Below are positions 56,376 through 64,000 of a stretch of 64,000 bases of DNA, one piece after another. Position 1 is the first letter of the stretch, and every line of letters begins with the position of its first letter. Below the pieces are notes generated by a model. The model saw nothing but the letters and a program-made list of their open reading frames with translations, made no database searches and was not told the DNA's origin. The stretch lies in NCBI GenBank assembly GCA_964017125.1, contig OZ024916.1, positions 3,042,817 to 3,106,816 of the forward strand, written 5' to 3'. The DNA is from Flabesymbios commensalis (taxonomy: Eukaryota; Annelida; Polychaeta; Terebellida; Flabelligeridae). The translations under genes were made by a program, and so were the position numbers.

Positions 56376-56872
56376 AGCGAATTAACAATGATGTGCAGAA
56401 AGCCACGTAATGCAATATTCACTCACTAACAATAATAGGTTGTAATACAATCTTTTTCTACATAGTCTGCAATAAAGATTTGATTTGCAATAATATCAAC
56501 ACATTCTTTATTAATCACTCCTTTCATGTGTTCGAATACAAATCCACCTGGTATCAGTTCTATAGGCTATTTCATCATAGTACCTCAAATCAGCCCACTG
56601 ACCTTCTACAAAACATTTAGACTGCAGCCCAACTTGTTTTATTTATCTTTGCTGGTACACGTATTCAAATAAATATTTTGAAGATATAATCCATTACATC
56701 AATCTCTACAAGACTCCTGACAAAGTATTCCTGTAACAAAAGAAAAGGAAATTAGAAAATTTGTCGTTGAAAAAAACGTTTTAGGTTTTAATTTCTCATT
56801 GATCATGTTAATAGTTGAATAAATCGGATTGAAGAACCTGAAATACTGTATCACGCCATCAAGATTGGGATT
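56376..56872. other. Unannotated stretch
   Basis: Nothing recognised. Confidence 0.45.
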
Positions 56873-58155
56873 TGCTCTCACAAGATTTTAATTTGCTCTC
56901 ACAAGAATTTAAACTTGTTCTTACAAGATTTAAACTTGATCTTACAAGACTTAAAATTGCTCTCACAAGATTTAAACTTGCTCTTACAGGATTTAAACTT
57001 GCTCTCACAAGATTTAAATTTGCTCTCAAAATATTTAAACTTGCTCTCAAAATATTTAAACTTGCTATCACAAGATTTAAACTTGTTCTCCCTAGACTTA
57101 AACTTGCTCTGACAAGATTTAAACTTGCCCTCACTAGATTTAAATTGGCTCTGACTAGATTTAAATTTGCTCTAAAAATATAAAAACTTGCTCTCAAAAT
57201 ATTAAAACTTGCTCTCACAAGATTTAAATTCGCTCTCACAAGATTTAAACTTGCTCTCACAAGATTTAAACTTGTTCTCACTAGATTTGAACTTGCTCTC
57301 ATCAAATTTAAAGTTGCTCTCACAAGATTTAAACTTGCTCTCACAAGATTTAAACTTGCTCTCACAAGATTTAAACTTGTTCTCACTAGATTTAAACTTG
57401 CTCTCATAAAATTTAAAGTTGCTCTCACAAGATTTAAACTTGCTCTCACAAGATTTAAACTTGTTCTAACTAGATTTAAGCTTGCTCTCACAAAATTTAA
57501 ACTTGCTCTCACAAGATTTAAACTTGCTCTCACAAGATTTAAATTTGCTCTCACTAGATTTAAACTTGTTCTCACTAGATTTAAACTTGTTCTCACTAGT
57601 TTTGAACTTGCTCTCACAAGATTTAAATTTGCTCTCACAAGATTTAAACTTGTTCTCACTAGATTTCAATTTGCTCTTACAAAATTTAAACTTGTTCTCA
57701 CAAGATTAAAACTTGCTCTCACTAGATTTAAACTTGTCCTCACTAGATATAAACTTGCTCTCACAAAATTTAAACTTGCTCTCACGAAATTTAAACTTGC
57801 TCTCACAAGATTTAAATTTGCTCTCACTAGATTTAAACTTGTTCTCACTAGATTTGAACTTGTTCTCACTATTTTTAAACTTGCTCTCACTAGATTTAAA
57901 TTCGCTCTCACAAGATTTAAACTTGTTCTCACTAGATTTAAATTTGCTCTCACAAGATTTAAACTTGTTCTCACTAAATTTAAACTTGCTCTCACAAGAT
58001 TTAAACTTGCTCTCACAAGATTTAAACTTGCTTTCACAAGATTTAAGCCGGCTCTCACAAGATTTGAACTTGTTCTCACAAGATTTAAATTTGCTCTCAC
58101 AAGATGTAAACTTGTCCTCACGTGATTTAAACTTGTTGTCACAAAATATTAAGTT
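56873..58155. repeat. 21-bp satellite, about 60 units
   Basis: The unit is roughly ACAAGATTTAAACTTGCTCTC with variants at CTAGA, GTTCTC and AAAATTT. Because the unit is a multiple of three and mostly stop-free, several frames stay open on both strands (up to 266 residues, heptad NLVRASL or LLSQDLN). Changes fall at all codon positions, so I treat it as non-coding. Confidence 0.85.
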
Positions 58156-58157
58156 GC

Positions 58158-58264
58158 TCTCAACAAACACAAGACATTGCACAGGCGTTGTTTTAATGTT
58201 GGGCTAGCGTCTACGAAGCTCACCAAACATTAAAACAACATTGGTTGCACGTCTCGTGTTCAAG
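58158..58264. repeat. Family D hairpin
   Basis: TTGTTTTAATGTTGG and CCAAACATTAAAACAACATTGG arms (given in parts), at the right end of the satellite. Confidence 0.65.
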
Positions 58265-58560
58265 CTAATATCAAACCAAGTAAAATGCCAATCGTAGTTG
58301 TTCTCTTGTAGATTGTAAATAATTAGGTATGAGAGATGTTTATTTTTCATCAATATAAGTATTTTTGGTTATTTGAAGCTGGAAATTGCGAAAAAATATT
58401 TAGAAAAAGCTCAACATCAGACGAGTTAATGGAGCATGCATAATCTATAAGTTGTGGTGAGATATAGCTGCAATACATTAGCAATAAGCTGATACAGTAA
58501 TAAGCTGGATAGATGGACTTCCGTACGGACAACATATCAATATCCCCAGCCTTTATATCT
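58265..58560. other. Unannotated, with a family L trace
   Basis: TTATTTGAAGCTGGAAATTGCG at 58369-58390 is an L-type arm. Confidence 0.4.
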
Positions 58561-58840
58561 CATTAAAATATACCAGTGATGTCAGTCTATTGTTAAATCA
58601 GTAGATTCGTATCTAGAAATCTACTGTTACTTTTATACTGGCCAGGTGGGGCACAGTATACAGGATTTATCATGGCACAGAATAAATTTTCATGGTAAAC
58701 CATGCGAACTATAAAAAATGAAATTTTTAATATGAAAACTTGGAACATGTGCATGTACATGTTCCTATTTTGGGTACTATAAGTCGCAGAAAAAACTCAT
58801 TTACAGTAGATTGTTAGATAAGAATATAATCAAAGCTGAA
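58561..58840. mobile_element. Family M copy
   Basis: ATGTCAGTCTATTG, CAGTAGATTCGTATCTAG / ATCTACTG and CACAGTATACAGGATTTA follow the order of 46168-46496. Confidence 0.55.
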
Positions 58841-59168
58841 ATAATTAAAGCTATGGTTGGACAAAGGCAGGATACAGCAGTTATTTTCCTCGTGCACTCA
58901 CCCCACCACTATTTTTGTGACTTACTCTCCCCCCCCCCCCCATCCCCCTTCTAACCGTATTATCCATAGGTCATCAGCTGTACATTGATTGTAACTGATA
59001 GCAGTTATACGCCGCTGACTGGCTCTTAGTAACCGGATACTTCCTACATTTCTAATATATCTCAACTCGGAAGATTTGATACTCAGGATATCTCAAGTTT
59101 AGATATATCCTACAAGGATTAGTGCACTGCGGCGCACTGAGCACCCAGCAGAAAAAAATACAAATTGT
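58841..59168. other. Unannotated, with a C run
   Basis: C run at 58929-58942. No gene. Confidence 0.45.
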
Positions 59169-59411
59169 TTTAACCCTTTAAGCGCTGAAAATTATTGTAT
59201 AAACCATGGAGAACAAAGGGGTTTTTCCGCTTTGAAATCATCATTGATGTATTACTTAGCTCTTTCCGATTCGTTTGAATACCTATGTTATGGGTCTACG
59301 ACCATTAGAAATATTTTTACTCTTACAGTGCGAGGATGGATTTTACTCTTACAGTTCGGGGATAGACTTTAGTCGTCAGAAGTCTATCCCCAAACTGTGA
59401 GGGTTTTAAAG
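59169..59411 (+). mobile_element. MITE family A copy
   Basis: TTTAACCCTTTAAGCGC start. The hairpin is shortened to GATAGACTTTAGTCGTC / AGAAGTCTATCCCC. Confidence 0.65.
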
Positions 59412-59534
59412 GAGTAGTCCACTGTGTACGAACAGTGGGACACATTTTTACCCAGAAAGCACCGCGCTGATTACAGAGATTGTGGTACAACTGAGGTACA
59501 ACTAAAACCAGAAACATACACAGAATGGTGAATA

Positions 59535-59862
59535 AGTTTACCCCTTATCCTGCTAAGTTACATTTTTTTTAATTTCAACCACTTGAAGTTGTGTCTCGCT
59601 ACCGCGACCCACAATTTCAAGTGGGGGGAAATTAGTCATATTTGTTTAGTTTGCGATCTATCCTTTGAAAATCCTTATGTTTAAACACACATTTTGTTCC
59701 CAATAACAGTGGGAGGATAAACAAATAAAACAAATAATAACGACAATAGGCATTATCAGCAAGATATTTGGGTTAAATGAGCGTTCAAACCTGAAAATTA
59801 GTAAATATTTGGTCTAAAATTAATCAAATATGAGTAATTTTCACCGACTGAAGTTGTGGGTA
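59535..59862 (+). mobile_element. MITE family B copy and fragment
   Basis: Arms CCACTTGAAGTTGTG / CACAATTTCAAGTGG with typical tip. A second inverted piece lies at 59800-59862. Confidence 0.65.
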
Positions 59863-59875
59863 CCGATTGACCTGA

Positions 59876-60165
59876 TAAATCTGTTATTTGATTTGTATAT
59901 AGTGGGCATTCGGTAATAAAATTTATTTCTGTGTCAGGGATCTGAATACAAGTGCCCATACATAACACATAACATTGAAACATACCATCAATAAAACAGG
60001 GGGTGACCATACCCAGAGAAATGATGTATTTTAAACTGTTTTCACTATTATTATGTATGTTGTTTGTGCTTGAAATTGTTGATGTTGTTATACTATGTAT
60101 GTTTTAATACGATGTATAGCCTACACTGTGAAGCTAAATAAATTCTTCTGATTTTGATTTGGCCT
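59876..60165. mobile_element. LINE 3' end with possible 5' inversion
   Basis: 59876-59932 on the minus strand encodes DTEINFITECPLYTNQI, like the zinc-knuckle end of LINE ORF2. The adjoining 60010-60165 reads as a plus-strand LINE 3' tail ending AATAAATTCTTCTGATTTTG. Opposite orientations suggest twin priming. The coding match is short. Confidence 0.35.
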
Positions 60166-60506
60166 TCTACTTTACTCACGCAATGACGACAAAAAAGCTC
60201 CTCAGCTGGAGTTAGTATTGGAAGAAATAATCTATTCGCGGGGTTTAAACAAGTAGCAAGTAATAAGTATTTATTTCTGATAACCTCCAGAGAAGCAAGA
60301 CAGACATATACAGGAATACATATGCCAGGAGAGCGTTGGCGTCAATTAGCCTACATGTACATTGTTTAGATATAAGTTAGTATATACTTTTACATACATT
60401 TAAGTATAATATTCATTTATACTAGCTGTAATTACTAAATTATTTTTTTTATAATATATATTTAAATAAATACAGCTTTTTGAGATTTGCATTTTTCATT
60501 TTTTTT
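60166..60506. other. AT-rich stretch
   Basis: Nothing recognised. Confidence 0.45.
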
Positions 60507-60665
60507 CATTTGTATAGCTGATGTTTTTTTCCAAAACTCAGGATAGAAATATTTTGTTCGTTCATGCCTAAATTGGGGACGACATAATAAATAGTGGTAT
60601 TCATCGCCAATGTCTTCGCGATAATGTTGACATATACGCAAATCTCGTAGTTCTTCACATTTAGA
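60507..60665 (-). mobile_element. LINE ORF2 C-terminal remnant
   Basis: Encodes SKCEELRDLRICQHYRED and GDEYHYLLC..FRHERTKYF, the zinc-knuckle region of non-LTR elements (compare CRNC...EVHFISDC in the LINE at 18601). No RT domain is left. Confidence 0.6.
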
Positions 60666-60852
60666 TGTGGAGTTTAAAGTGTTTTCCGCATGTAGATGTG
60701 AAGTGATGTGTGAAGTGTGTGGATTACCAGGTAACTGGAGACCTGTGATCGAGTCCTCTATAACTGACAGGGGGTGTGAGATAGCACGGGTGAACAGCCA
60801 CGTGGAGGGGGGGGGGGGTGGAGAGTGATTACAATAGCTGATAACAGCGCTC

Positions 60853-60958
60853 AGTAAAAACAAAACGTTGACCCAATGTTGGTTTGATGTTGGTCCAGCG
60901 TCTACGACGCTGTACCAACATCAAGCCAACATCGGGCCAACGTCTCCTGTATGCTGAG
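60853..60958. repeat. Family D, complete palindrome with variant arms
   Basis: GGTTTGATGTTGGTCCAGCG pairs with CGCTGTACCAACATCAAGCC. Confidence 0.75.
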
Positions 60959-61172
60959 TAGCCTTATCACGGCGAGTTTGCTGACAGAGGTATATTATAT
61001 AGACCTCGTGTTCGTCACAACTCAACCGATCAACGTGAAATCAAACTGATCATGAAGCTCACCAATTACATGGTTCTCCGTTTTCTTGCATACGTCATGC
61101 ATTTTTCACAGCAACAGAAATGGCTACAAACCTAGAATAGGCTATACCAGGGAAACGACAGGCAAGGAGAGC
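60959..61172. other. Unannotated stretch
   Basis: Nothing recognised. Confidence 0.45.
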
Positions 61173-61739
61173 TGAGTGAGTGAGTGAGTGAGTGAGTGAG
61201 TGAGTGAGTGAGTGAGTGAGTGAGTGAGTGAGTGAGTGAGCGAGCGAGCGAGCGAGCGAGCGAGCGAGCGAGCAGGTGAGTGAGTGAGTGAGTGAGTGAG
61301 TGAGTGAGTGAGTGAGTGAGTGAGTGAGTGAGTGAGTGAGTGAGTGAGTGAGTGAGTGAGTGAGTGAGTGAGTGAGTGAGTGAGTGAGTGAGTGAGTGAG
61401 TGAGTGAGTGAGTGAGTGAGTGAGTGAGTGAGTGAGTGAGTGAGTGAGTGAGTGAGTGAGTGAGTGAGTGAGTGAGTGAGTGAGTGAGTGAGTGAGTGAG
61501 TGAGTGAGTGAGTGAGTGAGTGAGTGAGTGAGTGAGTGAGTGAGTGAGTGAGTGAGTGAGTGAGTGAGTGAGTGAGTGAGTGAGTGAGTGAGTGAGTGAG
61601 TGAGTGAGTGAGTGAGTGAGTGAGTGAGTGAGTGAGTGAGTGAGTGAGTGAGTGAGTGAGTGAGTGAGTGAGTGAGTGAGTGAGTGAGTGAGTGAGTGAG
61701 TGAGTGAGTGAGTGAGTGAGTGAGTGAGTGAGTGAGTGA
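61173..61739. repeat. (TGAG)n microsatellite, 567 bp
   Basis: About 140 units with an inner (CGAG)n block at 61240-61274. The 215-residue Thr-His-Ser-Leu frame on the minus strand is an artefact. Confidence 0.95.
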
Positions 61740-62057
61740 TTTATTACAAGTATTACACTATTATGAAAGAAAATATTTGATATCCCCACAAAGCCGTTTG
61801 AAATAAAAAATGGATTTTAATACAATTACTTGTAATCTCATTCATCTATTACTCAATATATCGTATTGTCGCTCATGTTTCCATGGGGACTGAGGGGTGC
61901 TGCGTGCTATACGGGGTAATATCCCGGCTTGATTATCACTTACTATCGCCCACCCGCTGGGGTACAGGGTTAGATGGGCAGTAGGCGGCACGTCAAAAGG
62001 AAACGAAAACCGGACGTATTATGTCCCATGTCAGGATATCGATTAAATATATAAATA
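61740..62057. other. Unannotated stretch
   Basis: Nothing recognised. Confidence 0.45.
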
Positions 62058-62245
62058 AATGAATGAATGAATGAATGAATGAATGAATGAATGAATGAAT
62101 GAATGAATGAATGAATGAATGAATGAATGAATGAATGAATGAATGAATGAATGAATGAATGAGCGAATCAATGAATAAATGAATCAATGAATAAATGAAT
62201 AAATAAATAAATCAATAAATGAGTCAATAAATAAATGAATGAATG
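62058..62245. repeat. (GAAT)n microsatellite at a SINE tail
   Basis: About 26 GAAT units, then degenerate ATAAATGA units running into the SINE at 62246. Confidence 0.9.
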
Positions 62246-62535
62246 AGTGGTGTTTTAGGACACGTTCATTCAAATATATAGGCTAAACTAGGTCAGGAGA
62301 ACCTCTCGAATATTGTGAGAAGATACTGCCCTCCAGACACAGGATTCGAATTTGTAGCGGTCTGAGGCAGATCACGCTAGTCTACTTCTCGGTCACGGAG
62401 GCTCTCAACAATACTGAATATTTACGAGTGGTTGGGGAAGAAACATTGTGTTTCTTAGAATGCCAGAGCGGGGGAAGAACCCGCGAATTCCGACTTTCCA
62501 AGCAGGCAGCTTTAACCACTGCACCCCAACCTGTT
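62246..62535 (-). mobile_element. Two-headed tRNA-derived SINE-1, near full length
   Basis: It has the same order as the copy at 22737: head 1 with GTGCAGTGGTTAAAGCTG (minus strand), head 2 near CCGAGAAGTAG, then CCTGACCTAGTTTAGCC and a CATT tail that merges into the long (GAAT)n tract. Confidence 0.75.
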
Positions 62536-62705
62536 AGGATATAAATCACTACAGCTTTTTGAACGCTGAGTCATTTTTTTTTGAATTTTCATCCACTTGA
62601 ATCTGTTGAGCTCATGGTGAATGATAATTACTCAGATCATCGTAACATCTCGCCGTTTGAAGATACTTTTCATTTAAAAAATACCATTCAGGTGGTAATA
62701 ATAAC
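62536..62705. mobile_element. MITE family B trace
   Basis: ATTTTCATCCACTTGAATCTG and GGTGAATGATAATTACTCAG (in parts) mark an eroded copy. Confidence 0.4.
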
Positions 62706-62927
62706 TTTGGCCCTTACAATGTTGAATTATTTGTGTATAAACCATGGAGACCATGATTGAAATCATCATAACTGTCTTAGTTAGCTCTTTCTGGTTTATT
62801 TTAATGTTATGGGTCTATACTTTTTAAATTCTGTCAGTGCGGGGACCGACTTTATACGTCAGAATCTGACGTCTATAAACGTCAGATACTGACGTATAAA
62901 GTCGGTCCCCGTGCTGAAAAGGGCTAA
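62706..62927 (+). mobile_element. MITE family A with variant arms
   Basis: CCCTTACAATGTTGAA start. The hairpin arms TATACGTCAG / CTGACGTATA are a paired variant. End GTGCTGAAAAGGGC. Confidence 0.7.
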
Positions 62928-63059
62928 ACCGTCAAATAATGTACCGAAATTTAAAATGAGATGAAACAAATATAGTTTGAGAAGGAATAAATCATTGTAA
63001 AACGTTTTCAGATAAGATGTGATTTACCCTCAGCAACTAAACTATAAGGTTTAAAATAG

Positions 63060-63400
63060 CGCAAATAGAGATGGAAACCCGAGTAGGGCGGCAGGACGGC
63101 TGAGCGGCAAGACGGCAGACGACAGGGCGGTAGGGTGGAAAGACGGCAGAGCGACAGGAAAGCAGGGCGGCAGGGTGGCAGTGTGGCAGGTTGGCATACT
63201 GACAATTCATCTGCACAATTCATCTGCATGTTGCCTTCGAATTTTTGCAGACCGAATTATTTGTTAATTGCTACTTGTTGATAGAGCGGTTGAGCGGCAG
63301 GGCAACAAGGCGGCAGGGCGGAAAAACGACAGGGCGAGAAAACCATAGGGTGGTAACGCAACAGGGCAGCGGAGAGGCATGCCAAGATGGCGGCAAATCA
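63060..63400. repeat. Purine-rich degenerate tandem repeat
   Basis: GGCAGGACGGCTGAGCGGCA-like units of about 8-16 bp (GGCGGCAGGGCGG, GACGGCAG) in two blocks. The short frames are compositional. Confidence 0.7.
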
Positions 63401-64000
63401 GAAGAGCTACATGGCGACAAAGCGGGAGACGACAAAGACAAAACGAAGGATGATCACTTACTCTTTATCATGGACTTTTCCAGATCAACATTAAATAGTA
63501 CTACGGGACACCAAAGAATTTATATTTCATGAATACTTATAATGAAAGAATTACTGGGTTTTAGGCCACTGCCCTTTAGACACAGGATTCTAATTCTTAA
63601 TCCCCACTTTACTGATATACTAGTAATAGGTTGGCGGCATGTCAGGGGTGTAGGCAGGCGTGGCCCCGGGGTGGGGCATAGACAGAGCCGGGGTGGGGTA
63701 TGAGGGCGGTCACAGACGCGGTGATCAAAGGGTGGCGGTCAGGGTGTGAGATATAGACAGTGAAAAGGTGACGCAAGCACGACGTATGCTACGTAATAAA
63801 TGGATTATGCACCCTCTGGAGCGCAAATGGTCGGAGCGTCATCAGCATTTACGATGACGCTCAGACCCCTTGCGCTTCATCGCCATTATTTTCTGATATG
63901 TTACATCAATAATGAGTGCATGTACGCTCTGGAGTAAAAAGGGTCATACATGATGACTGATATACGATGTGAAGAGACAGACATATTTAACAATATTTAC
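63401..64000. other. Unannotated end of the window
   Basis: A SINE-1 scrap (GTTTTAGGCCACTGCCC) lies at 63558-63590. A hairpin, GAGCGCAAATGGTC / GACCCCTTGCGCTT with inner GAGCGTCATC / GATGACGCTC, is at 63819-63878. Confidence 0.45.

Noticed and set aside
56859-58207. Heptad-repeat proteins on both strands
   Set aside because: All arise from one 21-bp satellite. Simultaneous open frames on both strands point to composition, not coding.
61142-61789. 215-residue Leu-Thr-His-Ser repeat protein
   Set aside because: Translation of (TGAG)n with no start context or flanking coding signal.

Overview
The window is nuclear DNA of an animal. It has one intron-bearing gene with canonical GT-AG splice sites, LINE and SINE remains, very dense palindromic MITEs, long microsatellites and a 200-N scaffold gap. 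Low overall GC and the style of the repeats suggest a marine invertebrate, perhaps a mollusc or other lophotrochozoan. That placement is an inference; nothing in the sequence fixes the species.

Gene region (about 1.4-9.0 kb, plus strand): one apparently intact three-exon gene (1568-2761, 4401-8530, 8815-8968) reads through both junctions in frame and encodes 1,825 residues. Exon 2 ends in a region that I align with PIN/FEN1-like nucleases of a large, lineage-expanded and uncharacterised animal protein family. The end of exon 1 looks like the C-terminal part of a DIP2/fatty-acyl-AMP-ligase adenylation domain. A TATA-like stretch lies upstream and AATAAA lies 31 bases past the stop. No other convincing host gene is seen.

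9-64 kb is a repeat-rich gene desert. At least a dozen dispersed families are present. Four of them (called A, B, C and L here) share TTAACCC ends and TTAA target sites, and each is built round its own internal palindrome. Family A has about 24 copies or pieces and family B about 20. Family D (hairpins of about 100 bp), E (about 70 bp) and F (long nested palindromes) add more inverted repeats. Other DNA elements are a Mutator-like MITE with perfect 9-bp target duplications, a Harbinger-like MITE (TTA target), a hAT-like MITE inside intron 1, and a 4.2-kb element with long terminal inverted repeats at 38.2-42.4 kb. Retroposons are a 5'-truncated LINE (18.6-20.0 kb), two smaller LINE pieces near 60 kb, a two-headed tRNA-derived SINE in several copies, a second tRNA-derived SINE, and a 677-bp insert with a 19-bp target duplication. 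Tandem arrays include (GAAC)n, (TGAG)n, (GAAT)n, a 21-bp satellite of 1.3 kb, a 94-bp array and a minisatellite of about 40 bp.

The most striking pattern is that, in the palindromic families, the two arms of one copy stay complementary while arms differ between copies. In family B the hairpin tip is conserved although the arms vary. A few GC-rich, low-repeat islands (22.4-22.7, 42.7-43.0, 45.1, 50.6-50.9 kb) carry motifs that fit promoters or enhancers, but no transcript is established there.
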